Shown here piece after piece: positions 1 to 7,256 of a stretch of DNA of 47,031 nucleotides. Numbering within the stretch: position 1 is the stretch's first letter; each line of letters starts with the position of its first letter. The stretch is from assembly GCA_001871515.1 (NCBI GenBank), contig MNXW01000288.1, positions 1 through 47,031 on the forward strand. Direction: 5' to 3'. Source of the stretch: Comamonadaceae bacterium CG2_30_57_122 (GTDB lineage: Bacteria; Pseudomonadota; Gammaproteobacteria; Burkholderiales; Burkholderiaceae_C). Under the pieces are notes generated by a model that saw only the letters and a program-made list of their open reading frames with translations, was not told the DNA's origin and did no database searches. Both the position numbers and the translations under genes were made by a program.

Positions 1-170
1 TCCACACCCTGGTGGGCAGCGCCCGGGAGAATCCGTCTGGGCCGTGGGCGGAACTGGCCGCCGTGGCCACGGTGGTGGCGCTGCAAAGGTGGCGCAGGCA
101 GCCGCTCTTAAGCATTTTGGCAGGCACGGCGCTGTATGTGGCGCTGCGCAATATCGGTATATCAAGCTAA
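1..170 (+). CDS. AzlD-like branched-chain amino acid transport protein, C-terminal end (partial)
   Basis: The window opens inside a reading frame whose codons begin at base 3 and which stops with TAA at 168-170. About 55 residues are visible. They contain a hydrophobic stretch (VATVVALQRW), a short basic loop (RWRRQP) and a second hydrophobic stretch (LLSILAGTALYVALR). This loop-plus-helix ending is typical of AzlD, the small membrane partner of AzlC in branched-chain amino acid export. The start and any AzlC partner lie outside the window. The call rests on pattern only; another small inner-membrane protein is possible. Confidence 0.55.
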   Translation, partial: HTLVGSARENPSGPWAELAAVATVVALQRWRRQPLLSILAGTALYVALRNIGISS

Positions 171-186
171 ATATATAAGATAAATT

Positions 187-229
187 GGCCTCTAGACCAG
201 GTAAAACGGGCGTAAGAAGCTATTCTTTG
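187..229 (-). repeat. Dispersed repeat, copy A (intergenic)
   Basis: On the + strand this reads GGCCTCTAGACC, then a divergent middle, then GCGTAAGAAGCTATTCTTT. It matches the reverse-orientation consensus of the repeat family seen at 5520, 14301, 17453, 19039, 23191 and 44167. It lies between the AzlD-like gene and the end of the sigma-54 activator gene, which are convergent. It is the most diverged of the copies. Confidence 0.6.
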
Positions 230-247
230 TATAGCTATTGACATCCC

Positions 248-2206
248 TCAATGACCCAGCTTTCGGTACAGCGTCTGCCGACTGATACCCAGGTGTCGCG
301 CCGCTTGCGACATGTTGCCGCCACTGTTTTGCAGGGCCTGGCGCATGGCTGCTTGCGAAAGTTGCGCCAGGCTTTGCGGCGATTCATAACCAGACACCAC
401 GCGTAACGAGGCGGTCTGGTGGTGCTTGGGTGGCATTGGCGGCACGCGCAGGTCTTCCAGCAAATCATCCGACAAATGCGCCCAGTCAATACACCGCTCA
501 TGCGGCTCCAGCATGGCGCTGGCGGTGCGCAAGGCATTGGCATATTGACGCAGGTTGCCAGGCCAGGTGTGTGCGCCCAAACGCGCCAGCAACTCCGGTG
601 CCACGTGCAGGCTGCGCTGCGGGTTCAAGTCACTCAGCAGGCGCTGCGTCAGCACGGCAAAGTCAGTGCGCTCGCGCAAAGCGGGCAACTGCACCGTCAG
701 GCCGTTGATGCGGTAATACAAATCGCTGCGAAAACGCCCCTGCTCGGTGGCTTCACGCAATTTGCAATGGGTGGCGCACATCAAGGCAAAGTCAACCGCC
801 ACGGCTGGGCCTCCCCCGAGCGGACTGACTTCGCGCTCTTGCAGCACGCGCAGCAGGCGCGCCTGCAGGGGCAGTGGCATGTCACCAATTTCATCCAGAA
901 ACAGCGTGCCGCCATGGGCTTCACGCAGCCGCCCGGGGTTGCCTTCACGCCTCGCGCCGGTGAAAGCGCCCGGGTTGTAGCCAAACAGCTCGGCTTCAAT
1001 CAGGTTCTCTGGCACGGCTGCGCAGTTGATGGCCACAAACGGCTTGGCGCGACGCGGGCCGCTGCCATGCGCAGCCCGTGCAAAAAGCTCTTTGCCCACG
1101 CCCGATTCGCCCTGGATCAGCAGCGCTATGGGCTTGTCTGCCACGCGCCTGGCTTTGTCGGCGGCGCTGCGCCAGCACAGGTCACCGGAGTCCAGCTGCG
1201 CTAGCGCATCTGCAGCATCCACGTGCCCGGCAAGCTGATTAACCCCCAACAGCGGCATCACACGACCATGCCTGCCCAGCGTGGTCGCATCGTGCTGCAC
1301 CAGCGCGAACAGGGCCGTGCCATCACGCCGGTGCACCTGTACCGGTTGGCCCGGATGTCGTCTGTGCTGCTGCAGCAGCGCATCCAGTGACACATCAAGC
1401 AAAGTCTTGAGCGGCACGGCATCCAGATCAGCCGTGGTCAGGCCCAGTTGTACCAGTGCAGCACGGTTGGCCCCCACCACCCAGCCGTCACCAGACAGCG
1501 CCAGAATGCCCTCGGCCACGATGCCAATACCCTCGCGCTGGGGGTGCGGATACAGCCGGATGTGCTGGCGGCAAGTGGCATCCATCAGGCGGTTTTCAAT
1601 CAGGCGCGCAGCCATGCTGACCAAGCCGTAGGTGTGCGGATGCCCGCCGCGATGGTCACCCGAAATGTCGAGCACGCCCATGAGTTCACCGGTGGCCGAC
1701 ACAATGGGCGCAGCAGTGCAGGTTAAAAAATCATTGCGCTCAAAGAAATGTTCGCCCCCATGAATCTCAACGTGGCTGCGCTCGGTCAGCGCGGTGCCAA
1801 TGGCGTTGGTGCCCCGGTGTTGTTCATGCCAGGATGCCCCGTTGGACAGCGCCACTTGCTGCGCGCGTTGCAAAAAATCAGTACGGCCGAGCGTGTGCAT
1901 CAAAATGCCTTGCGCGTTAGCCAAAATCACCATGCTTTGGCTGTCTTGCACCTGTTCAAACAACACTTCCATCACCGGGCGCGAATGCACCAGCAACTCA
2001 TGCTGGCTGGCCATGATGCGGCTCAGTTCAGCGGCGCTGGCGTGCGCCGTGTCACGCGCTGGTCCATTCGGCAACAGCCCGGCGGCCAGGCTGCGCTGCC
2101 ACGAGCGAGCCACACTTGCATCAATGCCTTCAGGCAGACAGTCGCCGTGTTCCAGAAAGTGCAATCGGGCCTGGCGCAAAGCCGAGGCAGTAGGCGGGGT
2201 GCGCAA
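248..2206 (-). CDS. acoR: Sigma-54-dependent transcriptional activator, AcoR family
   Basis: A 652-residue enhancer-binding protein that would remodel sigma-54 RNA polymerase to open promoters. A GAF-like sensor region spans roughly residues 75-210. The AAA+ domain follows with Walker A GESGVGKE (366-373), the sigma-54 contact loop GAFTGA (413-418) and Walker B TLFLDEIGD (434-442). A Fis-type helix-turn-helix ends the protein (NMSQAARHLGISRQTLYRKL). The start is a TTG with AGGAG eight bases upstream; no ATG occurs before residue 64. The gene is divergent from the aldehyde dehydrogenase operon, as acoR genes often are. All motifs are intact, so it should be active. The inducer (acetoin, alcohol or aldehyde in relatives) cannot be read from sequence. 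Confidence 0.9.
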   Translation of the reverse strand: MRTPPTASALRQARLHFLEHGDCLPEGIDASVARSWQRSLAAGLLPNGPARDTAHASAAELSRIMASQHELLVHSRPVMEVLFEQVQDSQSMVILANAQGILMHTLGRTDFLQRAQQVALSNGASWHEQHRGTNAIGTALTERSHVEIHGGEHFFERNDFLTCTAAPIVSATGELMGVLDISGDHRGGHPHTYGLVSMAARLIENRLMDATCRQHIRLYPHPQREGIGIVAEGILALSGDGWVVGANRAALVQLGLTTADLDAVPLKTLLDVSLDALLQQHRRHPGQPVQVHRRDGTALFALVQHDATTLGRHGRVMPLLGVNQLAGHVDAADALAQLDSGDLCWRSAADKARRVADKPIALLIQGESGVGKELFARAAHGSGPRRAKPFVAINCAAVPENLIEAELFGYNPGAFTGARREGNPGRLREAHGGTLFLDEIGDMPLPLQARLLRVLQEREVSPLGGGPAVAVDFALMCATHCKLREATEQGRFRSDLYYRINGLTVQLPALRERTDFAVLTQRLLSDLNPQRSLHVAPELLARLGAHTWPGNLRQYANALRTASAMLEPHERCIDWAHLSDDLLEDLRVPPMPPKHHQTASLRVVSGYESPQSLAQLSQAAMRQALQNSGGNMSQAARHLGISRQTLYRKLGH

Positions 2207-2243
2207 CGTGGTGTCTCCTGTGCAGCAGGGTCATCTGCTTTTT

Positions 2244-2347
2244 CAGGACTGACGCAAAATTGGCTCAGCTAGGCACGCCGCCGCAGACAGTACACCATGT
2301 ACGGCCAGTCGGCGCAACGACGCTGGGACGGTTTTGCGTCAATCCTG
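2244..2347. promoter_or_regulatory. Paired inverted sites, candidate activator-binding sequences
   Basis: CAGGACTGACGCAAAA at 2244-2259 is mirrored by TTTTGCGTCAATCCTG at 2332-2347; 15 of 16 positions agree. The arms are separated by 72 bp and lie about 200-300 bp upstream of the -24/-12 sequence, a normal distance for enhancer sites bound by a Fis-type activator such as the divergent regulator. Binding by that protein is inference. Confidence 0.5.
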
Positions 2348-2385
2348 CTTCTTTTGTTGGTGCAATGGTAGTCAGGAACGCATGG

Positions 2386-2412
2386 CCTGACGATATGAAA
2401 CACCGTGCATAG
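2386..2412. promoter_or_regulatory. 27-bp element shared with the tup regulator promoter (copy 1)
   Basis: The element reads CCTGACGATATGAA, one variable base, CAC, one variable base, GTGCATAG. It matches 7230-7256 at 25 of 27 positions. The halves CGATAT and GCATAG form a weak dyad, loosely like ModE-type operators. It lies about 130 bp upstream of the sigma-54 promoter of the aldehyde dehydrogenase gene. It is a candidate site for the ModE-type regulator encoded at 7249-8367. Confidence 0.5.
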
Positions 2413-2542
2413 AGCACCCGTGCCATGACTGTCACAGAACTTGACAGGTGTTCCACCGCTCAACACCCAGAGCCCCTCTTGGACATCCGCGCCCGCATGA
2501 AAAAGTTGTTTGAAATCAACGTATCTATCGGATTTCAAAGCG

Positions 2543-2560
2543 TTGGCACGCATCTTGACT
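2543..2560 (+). promoter_or_regulatory. Sigma-54 (-24/-12) promoter candidate for the aldehyde dehydrogenase operon
   Basis: TTGGCACGCATCTTGACT matches the consensus TGGCACG-N4-TTGC with GG and the -12 element in the right spacing; the last base of TTGC is A here. It lies 62 bp before the ATG at 2622, leaving a normal leader, and sits opposite a sigma-54 activator gene. Confidence 0.65.
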
Positions 2561-2621
2561 CATGACATGGCCCGCAAGGGAAATATTTATCCATTCATTG
2601 CACAAAATTCAGGAGACACGC

Positions 2622-4142
2622 ATGATCTACGCAGCCCCCGGCCAAGCCGGCGCAAAAATCGCCTACAAGGCCAAATACGACAACTTCATCGGCGGCAAAT
2701 ATGTGGCCCCGCTCAAGGGGGAATACTTTGACGTGATCAGCCCGATCAGCGGTAAGGTTTACACCCGGGCCGCCCGCTCGGGTGCCGAAGACATTGAGCT
2801 GGCACTTGATGCAGCCCACGCCGCGGCAGATGCCTGGGGCAAAACATCGGTCACCGACCGCTCCAACATCCTCTTAAAAATTGCCGACCGCATTGATGCC
2901 AACTTGGAACTGCTGGCCTACGCCGAAACCGTGGACAACGGCAAGCCGATCCGCGAAACCCTGGCCGCTGACATTCCTTTGTCAAGCGACCACTTTCGCT
3001 ACTTTGCCGGATGCATCCGCGCCCAAGAAGGCGCACTCAGCGACATCAACGAAACCACCGTCGCCTATCATTACCACGAGCCACTCGGCGTGGTGGGGCA
3101 AATCATCCCCTGGAACTTCCCTATTCTGATGGCCGCCTGGAAACTGGCCCCGGCGCTGGCTGCAGGCAATTGCGTGGTGCTCAAACCGGCTGAATCCACT
3201 CCGGTGAGCATTCTGATTTTGCTGGAAGTCATTGGCGACCTGCTGCCCCCGGGCGTGCTCAACATCGTCAACGGCTTTGGTCGTGAAGCCGGCATGCCGC
3301 TGGCCACCAGCAAGCGCATTGCCAAGATCGCCTTCACTGGCTCCACCAGCACCGGCCGCGTGATTGCCCAGGCCGCGGCCAACAACCTGATTCCAGCCTC
3401 GCTGGAACTCGGCGGCAAATCGCCCAACGTGTTCTTTGCCGACATCATGGACAAAGACGACGGCTTTTTGGACAAAGCCATCGAAGGCCTGGTGCTGTTT
3501 GCCTTTAACCAAGGCGAAGTCTGCACCTGCCCGAGCCGCGCGCTGATTCAGGAAAGCATTTACGACAAGTTCATGGAACGTGTGCTGCCACGCGTCAAGG
3601 CCATCAAGCAAGGCAATCCGCTGGACTCTGAGACCATGCTCGGAGCCCAAGCCTCGCAAGTGCAACTGACCAAAATCTTGTCGTACCTGGACATTGGCAA
3701 ACAAGAAGGTGCCCAAGTGCTCACCGGTGGTCATCAAGCCAACCTGGCGGGCGACTTGGCCGGTGGCTATTACGTGGAGCCCACGCTGCTCAAGGGTCAC
3801 AACAAAATGCGCGTGTTCCAGGAAGAAATTTTTGGCCCCGTACTGGCCGTAACCACCTTCAAGGACGAAGCTGACGCCCTGGCGCTGGCCAACGACACGC
3901 TGTACGGCTTGGGTGCTGGGGTATGGAGCCGCAACGGCAACGTGGCCTACCGCATGGGCCGCGCCATCAAGGCCGGTCGCGTCTGGACCAACTGCTACCA
4001 CGACTACGCCGCCCACGCCGCGTTTGGTGGCTACAAAGAGTCCGGCATCGGCCGCGAAACCCACAAAATGATGCTTGACCACTACCAGCAAACCAAGAAC
4101 CTGCTGGTGAGCTACAGCGAAAGCAAGCTGGGTTTCTTCTGA
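2622..4142 (+). CDS. acoD: NAD-dependent aldehyde dehydrogenase, AcoD/ExaC type
   Basis: A 506-residue cytoplasmic enzyme that would oxidise acetaldehyde or related aldehydes to acids. Visible family features are PWNFP near 163, the cofactor loop FTGSTSTGR (238-246), the general base Glu262 in LELGGKSP and the catalytic Cys301 in [12 protein letters not shown]. The ATG at 2622 is chosen because AGGAG lies at 2611-2615 and the length then equals that of AcoD/ExaC enzymes; a start at 2562 would sit on the sigma-54 promoter. The stop overlaps the next gene's ATG by one base (TGATG), so the two are translationally coupled. The divergent AcoR-type activator is the likely regulator. Acetoin, ethanol or another alcohol could be the source of the substrate. 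Confidence 0.9.
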   Translation: MIYAAPGQAGAKIAYKAKYDNFIGGKYVAPLKGEYFDVISPISGKVYTRAARSGAEDIELALDAAHAAADAWGKTSVTDRSNILLKIADRIDANLELLAYAETVDNGKPIRETLAADIPLSSDHFRYFAGCIRAQEGALSDINETTVAYHYHEPLGVVGQIIPWNFPILMAAWKLAPALAAGNCVVLKPAESTPVSILILLEVIGDLLPPGVLNIVNGFGREAGMPLATSKRIAKIAFTGSTSTGRVIAQAAANNLIPASLELGGKSPNVFFADIMDKDDGFLDKAIEGLVLFAFNQGEVCTCPSRALIQESIYDKFMERVLPRVKAIKQGNPLDSETMLGAQASQVQLTKILSYLDIGKQEGAQVLTGGHQANLAGDLAGGYYVEPTLLKGHNKMRVFQEEIFGPVLAVTTFKDEADALALANDTLYGLGAGVWSRNGNVAYRMGRAIKAGRVWTNCYHDYAAHAAFGGYKESGIGRETHKMMLDHYQQTKNLLVSYSESKLGFF

Positions 4143-4534
4143 TGGTTGAAAAAGTCGTTGCCACTCCGGCTGCGCTGGATCTGGTGGCGTTCTTGAAGGC
4201 CAAGCACGGCCCCGAACTGATGTTCCATCAGTCCGGCGGCTGCTGCGACAACAGCGCCGCCAATTGCTACCTGCTGGGCGAGATCACCATAGGCGCGGGT
4301 GATGTCTATCTGGGTGACCTTGGCGGCTGCCCATTTTACATTGGCAAAGCGCAATACCAATACTGGAAACACACCCAGCTGATCATCGACGTGATCGACG
4401 GCAGCGGCGGTGATTTTTCACTGGAAACGCCCGAGGGCAAGGGTTTTTTGACGCGATCAAGGGTGTTTACTGAAGCTGAGCTCATTGAACAGACCCAGGC
4501 AGACCTCAAGGCTGGCCAAAACCAAAACGCTTGA
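4142..4534 (+). CDS. DUF779 family protein
   Basis: A 130-residue soluble protein of the DUF779 family, which is commonly found directly after AcoD/ExaC-type aldehyde dehydrogenases. The signature MFHQSGGCCDNSAANCY near residue 28 is present, with adjacent cysteines that could bind a metal or react with an aldehyde; neither role is established. It starts on the last base of the preceding stop codon, which indicates coupled translation. Its last 29 bases overlap, tail to tail, the end of the modA remnant on the other strand, so an ancestral intergenic region has been lost here. Confidence 0.85.
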   Translation: MVEKVVATPAALDLVAFLKAKHGPELMFHQSGGCCDNSAANCYLLGEITIGAGDVYLGDLGGCPFYIGKAQYQYWKHTQLIIDVIDGSGGDFSLETPEGKGFLTRSRVFTEAELIEQTQADLKAGQNQNA

Positions 4535-4742
4535 ACACCGCTTGTGCATCCGCTGCCAGCAAGGACTTGGCAAACGTTTGGGCTGCGGGCGATGCCGATT
4601 GACGCACGGTGATGCCGTAGCGCGCTCCGACTTGCAGTTGTGGCGGGATTTGCACCACTTTCAGGTGCGGCACTTCTTTTTGTGCCGCCACTGCATTGGT
4701 GCAATAGGTCAGAAAGTCAGCGTATTCAAGAGGAATTTCATG
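4506..4742 (-). pseudogene. modA: C-terminal remnant of a molybdate-binding protein gene (modA)
   Basis: About 75 codons remain. The peptide contains ADFLTYCTNAVAAQKEVP, LQVGARYGITVRQ and AAQAVFKRFGF, which match the C-terminal lobe of ModA, the periplasmic molybdate-binding protein. The reading frame runs without interruption to its TGA at 4506-4508, but everything upstream (about two thirds of the protein, including signal peptide and first lobe) is missing; the join lies just after the tupA stop. No modB or modC is nearby. It cannot make a working binding protein. Recognition is by motif memory only. Confidence 0.7.
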
Positions 4743-4749
4743 GTCATGC

Positions 4750-5586
4750 TCACTTGACCGCATTCGGAAAGAACAACTGTTCGCCCCCAATTTTGTAGCT
4801 GGCAATCACCGCCTGGCCTGCGCTGCCGGTCACCCAGTCGATGAACTTCTGGCCCTCTGCCACCTTCACATGCGGGTGTTTGGCCGGGTTGATCAGCATC
4901 ACGCCGTATTGGTTGAAGAGGCGCTTGTCGCCTTCGACCAGCACTTTCAGGTCGCCCCGGTTCTTGAAGTTGAGCCAGGTGCCGCGGTCGGTCAGCGCGT
5001 AGGCATTCGTGCTGGATGCCATGTTCAGCGCCGGGCCCATGCCGCAGCCACACGATTTGTAGCCGCTGCCTTGCTTGTCGCTCAGGTCGGCCATTTTCCA
5101 GAAGCGCAACTCAGCGGCATGCGTGCCGCTTTTGTCACCGCGCGAGATGAACGGGCCGTTGGCAGCGGCGAGCTTTTTCAACGCCAGAACCACGTCGCTG
5201 CCTTTGACTTGCAGCGGGTCGCTGGCGGGCCCCACCACCACAAAGTCGTTGTACATGACTTCAAAACGCTTGACCGCAAAGCCTTCGGCCACCACTTTTT
5301 CTTCGGCCACCTTGTCGTGAACAAACAGCACATCTGCGTCGCCCCGGCGGCCCATGTCGATGGCCTGACCAGTGCCCAGAGCCACCACTTTCACATCCAT
5401 GCCGCTGGCCTTTTTAAACTCGGGCAGCAGCACCGAGAACAAGCCAGATTGCTCGGTGGAGGTGGTCGAGGCGACCACAATGGACTCTGCCTGGGCTCCC
5501 ATAGTTACTACCAAAGATGTAGCTACTAACGCACGCTGCATAAGCGCTAGAGGGCTAAATGACATATAAGATTTCAAAGTTTTCAT
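4750..5586 (-). CDS. tupA: Tungstate ABC transporter, periplasmic binding protein
   Basis: A 278-residue binding protein for tungstate. After a signal peptide (residues 1 to about 33, ending GAQA-ES) comes the TupA anion signature VVASTTSTEQSGL, then GTGQAIDMGRRGDADVLFVH and SRGDKSGTHAAEL, all expected for TupA rather than ModA. The ATG overlaps the tupC stop by four bases (ATGA). tupA is the last gene of the operon here, whereas it is usually first. Residues 5-23 of the signal peptide are encoded by a copy of the dispersed repeat (5520-5574), so the export signal has been built or rebuilt from repeat DNA. Confidence 0.88.
   Translation of the reverse strand: MKTLKSYMSFSPLALMQRALVATSLVVTMGAQAESIVVASTTSTEQSGLFSVLLPEFKKASGMDVKVVALGTGQAIDMGRRGDADVLFVHDKVAEEKVVAEGFAVKRFEVMYNDFVVVGPASDPLQVKGSDVVLALKKLAAANGPFISRGDKSGTHAAELRFWKMADLSDKQGSGYKSCGCGMGPALNMASSTNAYALTDRGTWLNFKNRGDLKVLVEGDKRLFNQYGVMLINPAKHPHVKVAEGQKFIDWVTGSAGQAVIASYKIGGEQLFFPNAVK
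5520..5574 (+). repeat. Dispersed repeat, copy B (inside tupA signal peptide)
   Basis: The + strand reads TAGCTACTAACGCACGCTGC, then ATAAGCGCTAGAGGGCT and an AT-rich tail with CATATAAG. This follows the family order: TAGCTGCT, GCGC, ATAAGGGCTAGAGG, TATAAG tail. Read on the gene strand it encodes SPLALMQRALVAT, the hydrophobic core of the TupA signal peptide. Similarity continues to about 5499. Confidence 0.65.
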
Positions 5587-6452
5587 GCTAACTCTCCAGT
5601 GACAAACAAATGGGCCGCCGGATAGCGCAAGGCCAACAGCGTCCCGCCAAAAAAATCCTCAACCGGCAAATCTGCCAGTACCCGACCCTGCTCCAGATAA
5701 ATCACCCGGCTGGCCAAGCGCTTGACCTGGCCCAGGTTGTGGCTGGCAAATACCAGCGTCACCGGTGTCTCGCGTGCGTCCATCCTGTCTGCTGGGGCGC
5801 TTGACGACTTGGCAAATTCTTCAATCAAGGCCTCAACCTCGCGCTTGGCATGCGGGTCCAGGCTGGCGGTGGGCTCATCGAGCAGCAACACCTGCGGCTG
5901 CAGCGCCCAGGCCCGCGCCATAGCCACACGCTGCATCTGGCCGCCCGAGAGCTGGCGCGCATTGCGCCCGGCCAGCTCGCTCAAACCCACCCGTTTTAAG
6001 GCCAGCAGCGCAGCTTGCTTGGCCTGACCCCACGGCGTACCACGCAGCCACAAACCTAGCGCCACGTTGCGCAACACCGACCAGCGCATCAGGTGCGGTT
6101 TTTGAAACAGCATGGCTTGGCCAAGCGCCGGCGCGCTGCTGAACTGACCCGATGTTGGCAAAAGCAGCCCGTGCAACAGCCGCAGCAGTGTGCTTTTGCC
6201 ACAGCCATTGGCTCCAATCAGCGCCACCCGCTCGCCCGGCGAAATGCTCAGACTAAGCTGTGACAAAGCCCGGACCGCACGCTCAGGCGACCCAAAATGC
6301 ACGCTCACCCCAGCCAGGTCAAAGATGCTCGATGCGGGGGGGCTGCTCCTGTTAATACCACTGATGTTTGTAGAGAACGACGGGCTCAACCGGCCGCAGT
6401 CATCTGACTGGGCAGGAGCCAAATCCGCGCGAAAAAGGTATTTGGTGGTCAC
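5583..6452 (-). CDS. tupC: Tungstate ABC transporter, ATP-binding protein
   Basis: A 289-residue ABC ATPase, assumed to power TupB. It shows Walker A GANGCGKST, signature LSGGQMQRVAMARAW, Walker B VLLLDEPTAS and the switch histidine in VFASHNLGQ. The start proposed is the GTG at 6452, whose last bases overlap the tupB stop (GTGA), matching the ATGA overlap at the other end; an upstream TTG at 6503 would extend 17 residues into tupB. Residues 1 to about 33 are an unusual serine- and proline-containing leader before the ABC fold begins at FDLAGVSVHF. The true start could lie further downstream, but no ATG is available there. Confidence 0.82.
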   Translation of the reverse strand: MTTKYLFRADLAPAQSDDCGRLSPSFSTNISGINRSSPPASSIFDLAGVSVHFGSPERAVRALSQLSLSISPGERVALIGANGCGKSTLLRLLHGLLLPTSGQFSSAPALGQAMLFQKPHLMRWSVLRNVALGLWLRGTPWGQAKQAALLALKRVGLSELAGRNARQLSGGQMQRVAMARAWALQPQVLLLDEPTASLDPHAKREVEALIEEFAKSSSAPADRMDARETPVTLVFASHNLGQVKRLASRVIYLEQGRVLADLPVEDFFGGTLLALRYPAAHLFVTGELA

Positions 6453-7183
6453 AACGACAGCACCGGCACAGCCAACCAACCCAGCTCTTGACGCTCGCGC
6501 CAATGCCGCACCAGTGCAATCAGGGCGTTAAGCAGCAACACCACACTGAGCAAAATCAGCCCCAAGCCCAGCGCCAGCGGCAAATCGCCCTTACTGGTTT
6601 CCAGCGCGATGGCCGTGGTCATGACACGGGTGAAGCCGTCAATGTTGCCGCCCACAATCATCACCGCGCCCACTTCAGAGACCGCCCGGCCAAAAGCGGC
6701 AATCATCACCGTCAGCAGCGCATAGCGCTCATCCCAGGCCAACAACAGGCTGCGCAGCACAGGCTTGGCACCGAGCGACTGCAGTTGCTCGCCATGCAGC
6801 GTTTGCGCATCTTCCACCACTTGACGCGTCAGTGCTGTGACCACCGGCAGCACCAGGACGGCCTGCGCCAGCACCATCGCCTTAAAGCTAAACAGCCAGC
6901 CCAAATAACCCAAGGGTCCGGTGCGTGACAACAGCAGGTAAATCACCAGCCCAACCACCACCGAGGGCACGGCCAAAAAGGTGTTAAGCAGCGTCAACAC
7001 CGCCGCACGCCCGGCAAAACGCGCCACACCCAGCCAGGCTCCCAGCAGCAAGCCCAGCGCACAAGCCATGGCACTGGCGCTGGCACTGACCGACAGCGAC
7101 CGGCCCACAATGGTGAGCAGGCCGGGGTCCAGGGAGGTGATGAGGTTCAGCGCAGTGGCGGCACTGTCAGAAAAAGTCGTCAT
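6449..7183 (-). CDS. tupB: Tungstate ABC transporter, permease
   Basis: A 244-residue inner-membrane permease of the binding-protein-dependent type. About five hydrophobic segments are visible, and the cytoplasmic EAA-like loop is LQSLGAKPVLRSLLLAW followed by AAFGRAVSEVGAVMIVGGNI, characteristic of the TupB/ModB/CysT group. The ATG at 7183 is preferred because TupB proteins begin close to the LDPGLLTIV segment; a GTG at 7219 would add 12 residues without a ribosome binding site. It is the first gene of tupB-C-A and is divergent from the ModE-type regulator. A 27-bp element (7230-7256) lies about 50 bp upstream and probably controls it. Confidence 0.87.
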   Translation of the reverse strand: MTTFSDSAATALNLITSLDPGLLTIVGRSLSVSASASAMACALGLLLGAWLGVARFAGRAAVLTLLNTFLAVPSVVVGLVIYLLLSRTGPLGYLGWLFSFKAMVLAQAVLVLPVVTALTRQVVEDAQTLHGEQLQSLGAKPVLRSLLLAWDERYALLTVMIAAFGRAVSEVGAVMIVGGNIDGFTRVMTTAIALETSKGDLPLALGLGLILLSVVLLLNALIALVRHWRERQELGWLAVPVLSL

Positions 7184-7229
7184 GCGGGTGTTCAAAACAA
7201 GATGCGGTATCGTAGCCACCGAATTAAAC

Positions 7230-7256
7230 CCTGACGATATGAACCACTGTGCATAG
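7230..7256. promoter_or_regulatory. 27-bp element at the tup regulator start (copy 2)
   Basis: This is the second copy of the sequence at 2386-2412 (25 of 27 identical: CCTGACGATATGAA, CAC, GTGCATAG blocks). It lies between tupB and the divergent regulator, and the regulator's GTG start codon (7249) is inside it. This placement fits an autoregulatory operator that also covers the tup promoter. The DNA-binding partner is inferred to be the ModE-type regulator. Confidence 0.55.

Larger units (their letters stand above)
2207..2621. promoter_or_regulatory. Divergent control region of acoR and the aldehyde dehydrogenase operon
   Basis: This 415-bp stretch has no gene. In order it holds one arm of an inverted repeat (2244-2259), its mirror arm (2332-2347), a 27-bp element shared with the tungstate locus (2386-2412), a smaller dyad CTGTCA-N7-TGACAG (2429-2447), a -24/-12 sigma-54 promoter-like sequence (2543-2560) and an AGGAG ribosome binding site at 2611-2615. 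The order of upstream sites, then -24/-12, then gene is what sigma-54 control needs. Confidence 0.7.

Noticed and set aside
2562-2621. Upstream ATG for the aldehyde dehydrogenase
   Set aside because: It would lie at the sigma-54 promoter itself; ATG 2622 has AGGAG and gives the family length.
2982-4091. Long open frame (369 codons) on the minus strand opposite the aldehyde dehydrogenase
   Set aside because: It is the codon-bias shadow of a well-supported gene, and its peptide is His/Gly/Val-rich without family motifs.
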